From contig JAKSXM010000007.1 in NCBI GenBank assembly GCA_022575985.1, positions 33,668,501 to 33,732,500 of the forward strand: a stretch of DNA of 64,000 nt. The letters are read 5' to 3'. Position numbers and translations under genes: made by a program. Below the pieces are notes generated by a model. The model was not told the origin of the DNA. It was given only the letters and a program-made list of their open reading frames with translations, and searched no databases. This DNA comes from Anagrus nilaparvatae. Taxonomy: Eukaryota > Arthropoda > Insecta > Hymenoptera > Mymaridae. Each line of letters starts with the position of its first letter. Within the stretch, counting starts at the first letter, position 1. This document shows, piece by piece, positions 9,762-20,321 of the stretch.

Positions 9762-11288
9762 TCAAGGTTCTACAAGGGAACATGAACCACAAATACTGGC
9801 TAACCGATGACACTTGCTGCTGCGCCATATGGCTCCGGGGTAGAGCCCAAACGACCTTGACCAAAAAAGGGAAAGGCAATTGCCACGTTTGGGTCACGTG
9901 CGGGGAGACAACTTATATAAGTTGTTACCTCTCCCCAAACGATAGTTCGGAAGTGCTGGCTACAAAGCTGGCCAGCATCGAGAACACGGTTCGGACGGTA
10001 ACTGGAAGCGTTATCCTTGCTGGAGACGTTAACGCTAGAGCCTTAGAATGGGGCATGCCGACGACCAATCCTAGGGGACAGCAGGTACTGGAAATGGCCA
10101 CTAGATGCAAACTAGTGGTCCAGAATAGAGGAAACCGGCCAACCTACGAGAGGGCAGGTTGGGGTGCCTCTATCCCAGACATAACCTTTGCAACAGAAGG
10201 TGCGTCTGGGAGAATCGGCGAATGGACGGTGATGGATGGTTACAATGGTAGCGACCATCATTACATCACGTTCCGGGTGCTTGAGGGAACCTCCCAACGG
10301 CCTCCGTACAAGAGGCGTCCCTTGGGTTGGAATGTACCAAAGATGGACGAGGACAAGTTCGAAGAGTATCTTCGAATGGAGTCGTCGTCCGTCCCTGCTT
10401 GGCATGAAGAGGCTACAGGTCCCCGCGAGGCTGAAATCTTAGTCAAGAAAGTAACGTCTCTACTGCGAGGGGCGTGTGACGCCTCTATGCCTCGTCGAAG
10501 GCCCTGGAAAGGGAGAAAGCCAGTTTACTGGTGGACGAGCCATCGAGGAGGGCGGTGGCCTTTCCGAGGAGCAGTATGGATTTCGTGAGGGGCATTCCAC
10601 GATAGACGCCATTCGGCGTGTCGTGGATACCATAGAGGCTGAGAGGAAAAAGCGGCCTGCAATTTGCAAAGACGTCCTTCTTGTAACGCTGGACGTCAAA
10701 AACGCTTTCAATTCGGCCAGATGGGATGACATGATCCGGTCTCTCGAGTACGACTTCCGGATACCCAGGTATCTGGGTAACGTAATAAAGCACTACCTAC
10801 GGGACCGGAGACTGCTCTACGACACGCTCGATGGCAGGCGACAGAGGGTTCTGAGTGCGGGCATTGCCCAAGGTTCGGTTCTCGGACCGGACCTGTGGAA
10901 TGCCTTTTACGATGGCCTGTTGCGCGTTCACCTCCCGGAAGGAGCTTCTCTGATCGGAAACGCGGACGACGTGGCTCTGACCATCACTGGCAGGGACATG
11001 CAGGTAACCCAGGAGAGGTTGAATCTAGTCATGAGACAGATCAAGCTCTGGATGGGCAAGCACGGGCTCCAGCTCGCGATCCCAAAAACGGAGATCGTAC
11101 TGCTGACCCGTCGCACATCGATGTGCGATTTCCACGGACATCGATGTAAATGTCGATGATGGCGGAAACCCTCACACGATCCAAGCCAAGACATCGGTTA
11201 AGTACCTGGGAGTTCTGCTTGATAACAAGCTGAACTTCTGGGAACAATTTCAGAGGTCGAGTGAGAAGGCCGCGTCGATCGCATCCTC
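9758..11288 (+). pseudogene. R1-like ORF2, internally deleted (copy 1)
   Basis: Begins with MIKVLQGN at the ATGA overlap. Compared with copy 2 it lacks 93 bp of the endonuclease start; an 11-bp direct repeat AACATGAACCA marks the break at about 9780. The endonuclease motif reads GDVNARA where copy 2 has GDFNARA. A second deletion at about 10544 removes the region between the endonuclease and the reverse-transcriptase fingers and shifts frame. The RT resumes at EEQYGFREGHSTIDAI, contains LDVKNAFNSA, and the catalytic box reads GNADD (10956-10970) instead of GYADD. It ends at the duplication junction at 11288. Not functional. Confidence 0.88.
11111..11128. repeat. 18-bp perfect palindrome in ORF2 copy 1
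   Basis: TCGCACATCGATGTGCGA is its own reverse complement. Copy 2 has CGCACAACAATTTCC at this place, so the palindrome is specific to copy 1 and looks like an inverted templated insertion. Confidence 0.9.
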
Positions 11289-11857
11289 CTTTCTTAATTT
11301 TATCATAGTTTTCCAGAATATTTTTCTGGAACTTGTCAAAAAGAATATCAAATTTTGATAGAAAAGTTTTTTCCCAATTGTCAAGTAACCCATGTATACT
11401 TTCTGTACAGTTACATTTGTTGATGGAATTATGCGTTGATAAGCGAGTTGTTTTATTTATTTTATTATCACTAGAGTTCTTGTTTTCTATGATATTTTTT
11501 GTGTTGGATCTCCTCATATATGTATTCAAGGCGGCGCTTAGCAGTACAGAATGCTTATTGGTAGTGGGAGTGGCTTTTTTTGTCACTAGTTTCGGCCTAT
11601 TTGAGGCGGAGCCTATAGCATTTATATTAGATAGTAGGGTGTCAGAATTACCATTCTTCTTTTTTGTTTTTTCTTCCGATGATAAGCAGTTGCCACAGAA
11701 AACATTGTTGGTGTTTGAGTACAGTTGGTGTTTGAGTACAGCGTTGATGTATTAAGTTTTCGCATGTGGTACATTTTTTCAACGGATAACTTCTGATACT
11801 AGGCTTACCACAGATAAAGCAGGTGGCATTATTGTTGTTGTTCATGCTTTGAGCCAT
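11289..11857 (-). pseudogene. PHD-like zinc finger / coiled-coil protein fragment (copy 2)
   Basis: Same as 3548-4116, including the 17-bp duplication at 11708-11741. It is truncated at the duplication junction, so the C-terminal half with the Asn runs is absent. The open frame runs on past the junction into antisense element B sequence, which is not part of the gene. Confidence 0.6.
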
Positions 11858-12323
11858 GACTTGTAATTTTTATATATAATCCCACACCAATACTAACTCA
11901 CTTATGTGTATAGATGTAACTTATTTTATTTTAAGAGAGACTTTTTTATTACATATGCAGTTAATGCATTTGTAAAGTGAAACTAGATAACTAGATTAGC
12001 ACAGTATATAGCTATGTTGTCACGGCGGGCAAGTAAATTGAACTTTAGAAGTATGTGTTCTTGTATATGTACAGAGGAAATATCACTGTTGTGCACTGTA
12101 TTAAGATGGAGTTTTAAGCTTGATAAAAGATAAATTAAAATTAAAATATAGATTAAAATATAGATTAAAATTTTCTGAATCCATTAATAATAATAATAAA
12201 AGAGTTTTCTATAAAAAAAAATAAAATATGTATAACTTTTGTATGAAAAAAAAATAAGGGATTTAAATAAATTAAAAATATATTAATTTCAAATAATAGT
12301 GTTTTTATTTCTTTAAAAAAAAA
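11858..12323. other. Non-coding AT-rich spacer (copy 2)
   Basis: Matches 4117-4582. Nothing recognised. Confidence 0.5.
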
Positions 12324-12782
12324 TTACAATACAGGATTTTTTTCCTTAAATAAAATACATTTCTTAATGCACATATTGGCGATATTTCCATGTTTTAAAC
12401 ACAAAAGTCCTTGATTACAATCATTCTGGATTCTGTATTTTATGTTTATATCTACCACATTTATTGCACTCATTCCTCTTTTTGCCAGCCATATTTTTTT
12501 TTCCAATCCTTTTACATAAATTTTTTTTGCACGTCTAAAACTATCGAATAATATATTCGATATTTCTTTGTAAGGTATGTAACCTTCTTGCCATGTTAAG
12601 CTATGATAATTATGTTTTAACCAATTCATTTGTTTTCTATCTTTTTTAGATAATTTTGAGATATGAAATGTCGGCTTGAATATAAAATGTTGAATGCTTG
12701 ATTGACCACTCAAAATAGCCAATTCCTTAAGAATGAAATCTTGACCATGCTTGAAAAATTGTAAATCCACGTAGAAAGACAT
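12324..12782 (-). CDS. Exonuclease-like protein of Maverick-type relic (copy 2)
   Basis: An intact 152-residue frame identical to 4583-5041 except for one substitution (Lys instead of Gln at about residue 91, in the IYVxGLEKK segment). The YVDLQFF...KELAIL start is retained. Function is uncertain; an RNase-H-fold exonuclease is the best guess. See copy 1 for the context. Confidence 0.55.
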   Translation of the reverse strand: MSFYVDLQFFKHGQDFILKELAILSGQSSIQHFIFKPTFHISKLSKKDRKQMNWLKHNYHSLTWQEGYIPYKEISNILFDSFRRAKKIYVKGLEKKIWLAKRGMSAINVVDINIKYRIQNDCNQGLLCLKHGNIANMCIKKCILFKEKNPVL

Positions 12783-12799
12783 TTTGCGACTGACTAATT

Positions 12800-14010
12800 T
12801 TAGACTTGTTTTTCTATTAAATTACTAAATGGATTGTAATAGATAACTCGATCGTATAAAATTAAACAATAAGCAACGGTTTCGTTAATCAAGGCTGCTG
12901 CGAACTCAAATTCAATTCTCAAGTCAATGCTTGAAACTTTTATTGTAGGATCTGAATTAAAACAATTGAAAACTATTAAAGGTGAATCATTTTTGTAGTT
13001 AGTCATGCTTAATTTTTGTTTGCCACTTTCTCCGTAATAGGCCAATTGAAATTCAGTAAACATTTGATAGGCTGTTTTTCCAGTATTAAAGTCCAAATCT
13101 AAATTTTCACTGGGATATTGTTGAGAATTTAAAAATAGTCTGCAGTTTCATAATTGACAATGATCAAATTTACTCATGTCAGCATGAATATTTTCATTTC
13201 TGTTAGTCTGAAATCCTACAATTACAAATAGTAGTTCATCTATTGGATTGAAATTTCTAATTTTTCAGACTACTCGATCACCTGTAGTAAGATTTGGATT
13301 GCTGTAATGATCCCATGTTCTGAAAAAAAGAGGAACTTTACATCCACTCTCTAATATTTTTAACATTCTCAATTTATACGGATCAATAACTTCGACTTAA
13401 GGCAAACGCCATGCCATTTTTATTATTTCTATATCAAAATCTGTAATAGGCGTCTGTCCAGCAGCAAGCTGTTGATAAATGGAATTTTTGTCACTTCGGC
13501 TTCTGAAAAAAACCAACTGCATCGAAATAAATCTAATTATTTTATCGAAATCTTCAAAAATACCCATCAATTTTTTTATTGGCACGCATAGATAGAACAT
13601 TTCATTTTTTACAACAGTCATTTGACTGAGCCCATTTCACTTAGTTGTGCAGTCTCTGCATAGGTCTCTGAAACTGCTGATTTCATGGATACTGTGACTC
13701 CTGGGTTTCGAATCTCATCAATTGTATGTCCATTTAATTCAAGTCTAATTTCGCTAAATAAAAATAATAAGAAATTTTTTGACAATGTAACTTCGTTTAC
13801 GGTTGCTAGAGTTATATCTTTTAATTTGGCTTCTATGTATAGGTAACTTTGGTGCGGGGATATGAAAGATGACTGATCTTGAACGGCGACTCGTATCTCA
13901 TCGGATATCTTGAGTCCTGAATTAGCAAACGGTAAAAAAATTTGAACTTGTATTCTTGTTATACTTTCATCTTTTTTTATAGGATCAAGTATATTTAAAA
14001 TGTGCGACAT
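12800..14010 (-). pseudogene. Major capsid protein, double jelly-roll type (copy 2)
   Basis: Carries the same frameshift (near 13621) and the same three stops (13397-13399, 13265-13267, 13148-13150) as copy 1. Two silent or non-coding-type single-base differences were noticed (near 13301 and 13498). The shared lesions show the gene was already dead when the block was duplicated. Confidence 0.75.
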
Positions 14011-14012
14011 TT

Positions 14013-14243
14013 TTATTCTTTATCGTTTTTTCTTATCTTTTTTTTTTTATTATTAGTATTATTAACGATGTAACCCAAGGGTTTTAGAAAAAGTACGTTT
14101 TTTTGAGATAACGTTTTAATTTTTGCTGGTTTTGAAATTACTGGTTCTGCTGCTGCTGCGGATGCGGATGCTCTGTTTTTGACATTTGTTGACAAGTTAA
14201 TGACATTATCGTAGCAATTTCTTTGATTATATATTATTGGCAT
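14013..14243 (-). CDS. Small basic protein (copy 2)
   Basis: Identical to 6272-6502. The start at 14243 overlaps the end of the penton-like frame by 10 nt. It has a basic C-terminus and a short Ala run. No function assigned. Confidence 0.45.
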   Translation of the reverse strand: MPIIYNQRNCYDNVINLSTNVKNRASASAAAAEPVISKPAKIKTLSQKNVLFLKPLGYIVNNTNNKKKKIRKNDKE

Positions 14244-14941
14244 TTTCGCAAATCTAAAAGAACTACACAATTTTCACCTCTGAAATTAATTAGCGAATCG
14301 GCTTCCTCGCAAAGGCGAATTTGAATGTTGTCGATCGTTCGAGTGTGGATCGGCAAATAAATTACATGTGTTGGATTCTATATAATTTTATAACCTGGAG
14401 AGACATTAGGGAAAAATTCATACAATGTATGTGATGCTTCTCCATTACTAAAACTATTATGAACTATATTACATTGAACACGTATAGATTCGACGTTCAA
14501 TATATTTACGAGATTTTGAAACTCGTATTTTTTAAATGCATCTAATTTGATTGGGTCAAAGCCCAAAATCGAACCAATATTTCTTTCTTTTTCAAAGTCA
14601 ATTTTATATCGACAGTAAACTTGCGAGCGCAAAGTTTGATGGTTAGCAGTAATATAAAGCGGCTGGTAAATAAGCTCTTTTGGTGCGGTTTCTGGCAATG
14701 AATTATTCTTATGGCGTTCCTTTAGCTCGAGGTTCAAAAAATTTTCAATATCTCCCAATTCGTAGCTGCCTTCTACAATTTCTATATGTTTATTCTCGTC
14801 ATACCAAAACAAATTATTAGTTTTATTTATGTTTGCAATCGAGAACCAACAGGATAGTCCTGTTAGACCAATTTCGTAATCACATGTCAAATTAATCAGG
14901 GGAAAAAAATCCGCTGATTTTTTTTCACCAATTATATCCTT
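14234..14941 (-). pseudogene. Penton-like minor capsid protein (copy 2)
   Basis: Same as 6493-7200, with the in-frame stop at 14378-14380 and no ATG at the N-terminus. Landmarks NKTNNLFWY, GSYELGDIENFL and INFRGEN are all present. Confidence 0.68.
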
Positions 14942-15146
14942 TTATGTGAAATTCCTAGGGCAACTTGTTAATTATTGTATTAATAATTCCCCTACCTCTT
15001 GGTCTAGCGGCTAATAAATTTCTGCTAATTATAACTGCTTCATTTGCTAGCCTTTTATACACTATCAAAAGAACGCTATTTGTACGCGATTATATAAATT
15101 ATTAGTAATGCGATTTTTTATTTAGTTTAACATTGAATCCATCAAA
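14942..15146. promoter_or_regulatory. Divergent intergenic region (copy 2)
   Basis: Matches 7201-7405. The promoter role is inferred only from the head-to-head genes and TATAA-like words. Confidence 0.3.
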
Positions 15147-15824
15147 ATGAGAGTTGTGCGTCAACCTTCGAAAATTGAAATAATAAATTTTGCTGTTTCT
15201 GACAAGCACAAGCTCAGGCTTTTTCAAAACGTACCAAATAATATTAGGGCTATCGTTTCGGGGCCAAGTAACATTGGAAAGACATACGCTTTAGTCAGTT
15301 TATTCTTATCTGAAAATGGATTTTTAAATTCATACTTATACTCGACAACTTTATTTCAAGATATTTACAATTATCAGAGATACGTTTTAACGGAAATTAA
15401 AAGGTTTGGTTATTTTGAAAGCCCAAACTGTGATAATGTCGTTAGACAAAGTCAGGCTAGACCTTTTAGCGTAGTACTTTTTGATGATGTGTCTGGTGAA
15501 GATAAATCAGTAATTAATGAATATTTTACTCATGGAAGGCATTATAATCAGAGCTGTTTTTTATTATGTCAAAGTTACACCTGTTCCAATAAGCATGCAA
15601 TTAGAGATAATGCAAATTACCTTGTAATCTTCTGACAAGATGAATTAAATTTGTTAAACTTATATAAGAATCACGTAATTGGAGATATGACATTTAAACA
15701 GTTTGTAGACATGTGTTTGTTTGCCTGGAATACCGAAAAGTATGCTTTTCTTGTAATAGACAAAGAACTCGGATTGGGAAACAGGCGTTATAAAGTAAGA
15801 TTTAATGATCATATAATCCTGTAA
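15147..15824 (+). pseudogene. A32-like packaging ATPase (copy 2)
   Basis: Identical to 7406-8083: Walker A GPSNIGKT, Walker B SVVLFDDV, in-frame TGA at 15633-15635, terminal TAA at 15822-15824. Confidence 0.8.
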
Positions 15825-15843
15825 AAATTAGCAGGTTGCAGTC

Positions 15844-16056
15844 AGATGTCAAACTATCAACTTGAATTTTAAAGACGAGAAAATAGCCGAAGAAATTGAG
15901 CAAACTCGACAAATTATACAAAAAAAAAAAAAATGAACGTGCTGAAAGAAAAATATTCAAGTGTGGACGCGAGTTTTGCTGAATTATACAAGCCAATTAT
16001 TGAACCGCTTGAATATATTGCTAAAAAATATAACAATAGTAATAATAATAATAATA
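15844..16056 (+). pseudogene. DUF8207-like remnant cut by element B (copy 2)
   Basis: Same as 8103-8315, with the frame change in an adenine run near 15921-15933 and the AAT/Asn run at 16039-16056 where element B begins. Confidence 0.5.
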
Positions 16057-16086
16057 CCAGGCAACGGGGGGAACACGGGGAAAAAG

Positions 16087-17502
16087 ATGAACGAGGTTAC
16101 TCAATCGAATGAAGAACTATCTGAATTCGATCAGGGAATACAAAATGTAGAGCTCTCAATAACCGAGAAAAATAGGAAGGAGCTACAAGGGCAAAGAAAG
16201 AGGAAAAAAGTGCTCCAGGAAGAGGAAAACAGAAAGAGGCTTCAAGAGCAACGTGAGAAGCTCCAGCAGCAGCAAAAGAGACAGAAGGATTTGCGTGAAA
16301 AACGCCTATTGGAAGAAAGAAAAAACCAAGAAGGGTCGGATAAATCGAAGCCGAACGCAACGGCTTCCGATCAGTCTTCCACTGATCACCATGATCTAGT
16401 GAAATTGACAAACCACCCTGAGGTAGACGAGTCTCCAATGGAAACTCAAATTTCGCAAGAGGACAAAGACAGTTTACGTGAGCAAGACAATTCACGTAAG
16501 CAAAATAATGCAAACGGTCCCAAAAGGATCAGCAAGGCCGAAAATAAAAGGAGGAAAAAACAAAAAAAGCTGCAGCTTCAACAGGGAAACCAGGTAACTG
16601 AAATCCCAAGCCAGTTGCAAAAACAGGCTCAGGTAGAAAAAATACCCAATAAAGTGAATACCTGGGAAAAACCCAAAAAGAAGCAGAAAGCTAAGAAGAA
16701 GAATACTCAGCAGCCAAAAAGGCCTGCTGAAACGGTCAGTACCAAGCCGAGTAGGTGTAGGTACAAAAAGAGGATGGAGGCCTTACTTATAAAACCAGCA
16801 GCAGGCCATACATACGAGGAAACTCTTCTCAGTATTAAGAAGAACGTCCAGCTTGAAGATTCGGGGGCTAAAGTCCATCGAATCCGCAAGACGCAAGGCG
16901 GCAGCGTCCTCATCGAGCTGGAGTCGATATTGGACTCCGGCAAACTGCAGGAAGCAGTTCAAGCGGTAACGGGCCCTGATTCGAACGTTCGGGACATGAT
17001 CCCCATGCTCAAACTCGAAATTCGAGATTTAGATGGGGTCACGAAAGAACAGGAGATCCAGGAGGCGGTCGCCAAGGCGATAGGTATTGAAAACGGGAAA
17101 AACCTCCTGGTTACCATTTTCAGAACCAAAGGCACAATGAGTCAGATGGCTGTGGTGGAATTACTCGAAGTTGATGCTCTCCGCCTAGCCAAAAAAGGGA
17201 AAATCCAAATTGGATGGGCTTTGAACAGAGTGCGCCTTCGAGCAGATGCAAGGCGCTGCTTTAAGTGTCTGGGCTATGGACATAATCAGTATATCTGCAA
17301 AGGCCCAGACTGTAGAAAAGCATGTCTCAAATGTGGCATGGATGGCCACAAAAGAACAGAATGCAAGAAGGAAACACCCGAGTGTTTCCTGTGCAAGAAT
17401 AGGGACGACAAGTGCTCTACGGAACACTATGCCGGAGAAGGAAACTGCCCCAGCTACCGTGAGGCTCTGGCTGTGGCGAGGAATAAGTGTCATCGAAAAT
17501 GA
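16087..17502 (+). CDS. R1-like ORF1 (gag-like) protein (copy 2)
   Basis: 471 residues, essentially identical to 8346-9761. It has an N-terminal charged coiled coil, basic linker and three C-terminal zinc-knuckle modules (CFKC..., CLKC..., CFLC...). It ends in the same ATGA overlap with ORF2 at 17499-17502. One base difference near 16119 (GTC versus ATC region) was noticed. Confidence 0.9.
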   Translation: MNEVTQSNEELSEFDQGIQNVELSITEKNRKELQGQRKRKKVLQEEENRKRLQEQREKLQQQQKRQKDLREKRLLEERKNQEGSDKSKPNATASDQSSTDHHDLVKLTNHPEVDESPMETQISQEDKDSLREQDNSRKQNNANGPKRISKAENKRRKKQKKLQLQQGNQVTEIPSQLQKQAQVEKIPNKVNTWEKPKKKQKAKKKNTQQPKRPAETVSTKPSRCRYKKRMEALLIKPAAGHTYEETLLSIKKNVQLEDSGAKVHRIRKTQGGSVLIELESILDSGKLQEAVQAVTGPDSNVRDMIPMLKLEIRDLDGVTKEQEIQEAVAKAIGIENGKNLLVTIFRTKGTMSQMAVVELLEVDALRLAKKGKIQIGWALNRVRLRADARRCFKCLGYGHNQYICKGPDCRKACLKCGMDGHKRTECKKETPECFLCKNRDDKCSTEHYAGEGNCPSYREALAVARNKCHRK

Positions 17503-19704
17503 TCAAGGTTCTACAAGGGAACATGAACCAAGCCCGGCAAGCTGGTGCTTTGTTGGAACAGATTGCTCGCGAAGAGGATTCATATATCCTCTTACTAAGC
17601 GAGCAATTATACAACATGAACCACAAATACTGGCTAACCGATGACACTGGCTGCTGCGCCATATGGCTCCGGGGTAGAGCCCAAACGACCTTGACCAAAA
17701 AAGGGAAAGGCATTTGCCACGTTTGGGTCACGTGCGGGGAGACAACTTATATAAGTTGCTACCTCTCCCCAAACGATAGCTCGGAAGTGCTGGCTACAAA
17801 ACTGGCCAGCATCGAGAACACGGTTCGGACGGTAACTGGAAGCGTTATCCTTGCTGGAGACTTTAACGCTAGGGCCTTAGAATGGGGCATGCCGACGACC
17901 AATCCTAGGGGACAGCAGGTACTAGAAATGGCCACTAGATGCAAACTAGTGGTCCAGAATAGAGGAAACCGGACCACCTACGAGAGGGCAGGTTGGGGTG
18001 CCTCTATCCCAGACATAACCTTTGCAACAGAAGGTGCGTCTGGGAGAATCGGCGAATGGACGGTGATGGATGGTTACAATGGTAGCGACCATCATTACAT
18101 CACCTTCCGGGTGCTTGAGGGAACCTCCCAACGGCCTCCGTACAAGAGGCGTCCCTTGGGTTGAAATGTACCAAAGATGGACGAGGACAAGTTCGAAGAG
18201 TATCTTTGAATGGAGTCGTCGTCCGTCCCCGCTTGGCATGGAGAGGCTACAGGTCCCCGCGAGGCTGAAATCTGAGTCAAGAAAGTAACGTCTCTATTGC
18301 GAGGGGCGTGTGACGCCTCTATGCCTCGTCGAAGGCCCTGGAAAGGGAGAAAGCCAGTTTACTGGTGGACTTCCGAAATAGCGGAGCTCCGCAAGGAGTG
18401 CCACAGGACGCGTAGACGGGCGTAAAGAGCACGGGACAGGCCCGAGGCTGCTGCACTTTCCCAGGAACACAAGGATGCTAAACACCGGCTGGCCAAAGCT
18501 ATCCGTCAAAGCAAGGCTCAATGCCTGCGTTCATTACGCGAGGATGTAAACAAAGACCCCTGTGGTCTTGGTTACAAAGTCGTAATGGGCAAGTTGAACC
18601 GGGGGTCTGACAACACGATGGACGCGGTGTCGACCGAACGAATCATCGGCGCTCTCTTCCCTGAGCGGCCTATCCGGGAAAACCCGGTAGAGGCTATACC
18701 CAAGGAGGAAGTGCCGTTATTCAGCGAGGACAAGATGGTGAAGGCCATCAAGGCAATGAAAAATGGCAAGGCGCCAGGGCCGGACGGGATACCAGCGGAA
18801 GCGCTCAAACGAGCGGCCAAAATAATCCCTGGTATCCTGTTAAGCATGTTTAATGCATGCTTGGTGGCGGAAGTGTTTCCAAGGCAGTGGAAGGTGGCAC
18901 GTCTCGTGCTCTTGAACAAGGGTAAAACGTGACAAGGTAAGACATGACGTACTGCTGACCCGTCGCACAACAATTTCCACGGACATCGATGTAAATGTCG
19001 ATGATGGTGGAAACCCTCACACGATCCAAGCCAAGACATCGGTTAAGTACCTGGGAGTTCTGCTTGATACCAAGCTGAACTTCTGGGAACAATTTCAGAG
19101 GTCGAGTGAGAAGGCTGCGTCGATCGCATCCTCCTTGTCAAGGATCATGGCCAACATAGGAGGGCCCGGGAAGCGAAGATTGTTGATGTCTGTTGTCAAC
19201 TCTGTCCTGCTTTATGGATCTGAGATCTGGGCGGATATCACCAAATTTGCCAAGTATAGACATAAAATATCGTCTTTGCAGCGGCAAGCGGCCCTGAGGA
19301 TCGCCTGCGCGTACCATACGGTATCGCTCGAAGCGATCCAGGTAGTAGCATCGGTCATACACATCGACCTGCTAGCGTTGGAGCGGAAATACATTTACGA
19401 TAGTGTAGAAGACCGCGGAAGGGCATCCACTCGCGCCCGCTCCAACTCTATGGGAAAATGGCAGGAACAGTGGAAAAAGGAGGAAGAGAAAAATGCCCGA
19501 TGGACGCGCAGACTGATTTCAGATCTGCAGGCATGGACTGGACGACAACATGGGGAGGTGGATTTTTACCTCACCCAATTTTTAACTGGACACGGGTACT
19601 TCCGTGCAATGTTGAAACATTGGCATAAGGTGGCAACAGAGGAGTGCTTGCACTGCCCAGGCGAGAAGGATACAGTGGATCACACTTTTTTCGGATGTGT
19701 GTAA
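17499..19704 (+). pseudogene. R1-like ORF2, broken (copy 2)
   Basis: Retains the true endonuclease N-terminus (MIKVLQGNMNQARQAGALL, then LLLSEQ) and the GDFNARA motif. Stops absent from copy 1 occur at 18162-18164 (TGG to TGA), about 18207 (CGA to TGA), about 18272 (TTA to TGA) and near 18423. RT motif KAPGPDGIPAE is at about 18770-18802. At about 18930-18945 the sequence jumps to the RT C-terminal part, so the palm with its ADD box and the LDVKNAF motif are deleted; copy 1 retains them. The thumb and the C-terminal zinc knuckle (CLHCPGEKDTVDHTFFGC) are present, with a stop at 19702-19704. Confidence 0.88.
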
Positions 19705-20151
19705 TACGTGGAAGGGCGCCCACCCTTCCCGATTTGGAGGCCAGAGATGGTGGTCCCGGAAATGCTACGGAGTTCTGAAAATTGGAACAAAGTAGCAGTG
19801 TACGTAAGGGCCACCTTGTTGAAGGAAAAGGATGAGGGCTTTCTATCGTAGATAGCTCTCCTGTCACTAGGCTGGGGGAAGGCAGCGGCCAGTTGCCTAG
19901 GCTGCGCGTCCCAAACTGAAGTTATACCTGAAAAGGGAGTTCCGGTTTGGGGCAAACAAGCGCAGGGGGGTTTATAGTGTGTTTATCCAGTAAGAATTTG
20001 GGGCGTAGCCGGCGACCGCTTTCGCCGGTGGTCTCCAAGTTGTACACTTTGTGCAACTGGACGGTCATGGAAATTTGTTGGTCTTTAAAGCCCGCAAACA
20101 CTCCATGGCTGATGCAAGATTCACAAGATTCCCTTTACAAAAAAAAAAAAA

Positions 20152-20153
<2 letters not shown>
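19705..20153 (+). other. Element B C-terminal remnant and 3' UTR with poly-A tail
   Basis: Out-of-frame remnants of the ORF2 C-terminus to about 19850, then a relatively GC-rich 3' UTR that includes a GCCGGCGACCGCTTTCGCCGG stem-loop-like stretch near 20008. Ends in about 16 adenines. Confidence 0.7.

Positions 20154-20187
<34 letters not shown>
20152..20187. repeat. (AAT)n microsatellite 3' of element B
   Basis: Twelve AAT units directly after the poly-A. It is either the element's own 3' tail or the far half of an (AAT)n target; the same triplet run precedes the element in both copies. Confidence 0.9.
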
Positions 20188-20321
20188 TGTAATAAACTTT
20201 ACATGACGTATATTTTAATTTTATGTATAAGTATTGAAATAATTTGCATAATTAAAAAAATATTTATTTAGCTTAAGAAAAAAAAATAAAAATAAAAATT
20301 GCAAAATGTATAAAAACTGCT

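Larger units (their letters stand above)
3548..11288. repeat. Tandem segmental duplication, copy 1 (7741 bp)
   Basis: Bases 3548-9780 match 11289-17521 with a constant offset of 7741. By eye I find only about five substitutions in 6.2 kb. The unit holds the truncated zinc-finger gene, the Maverick capsid/ATPase block and element B. The junction at 11289 joins element B sequence (ending GCATCCTCCTT in copy 2, at 19126-19136) to the zinc-finger gene (CTTTCTTAA), sharing the three bases CTT. Beyond 9780 the offset becomes 7834 and divergence rises. Confidence 0.95.
8316..11288 (+). mobile_element. R1-like non-LTR retrotransposon, element B, 3'-truncated (copy 1)
   Basis: Starts right after the AAT run with CAGGCAACGGGG and only about 30 bp before the ORF1 start, so the 5' end may be truncated. 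ORF1 is intact and ORF2 is damaged. The 3' end is missing: the element stops at the duplication junction inside the C-terminal part of ORF2. Confidence 0.88.
11289..19131. repeat. Tandem segmental duplication, copy 2
   Basis: Second copy of the 3548-11288 unit. It is identical or nearly so to 17521. After that point it retains 93 bp lost in copy 1 but lacks the central RT segment that copy 1 keeps (10560-11100). Unlike copy 1, it continues to the real 3' end of element B. Confidence 0.95.
16057..20153 (+). mobile_element. R1-like non-LTR retrotransposon, element B (copy 2, reaches 3' end)
   Basis: About 4.1 kb, from CAGGCAACGGGG to a poly-A tail at about 20138-20153. ORF1 is intact. ORF2 has several nonsense changes and an internal deletion. 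(AAT)n lies on both sides: 16039-16056 before and 20152-20187 after. Confidence 0.9.
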
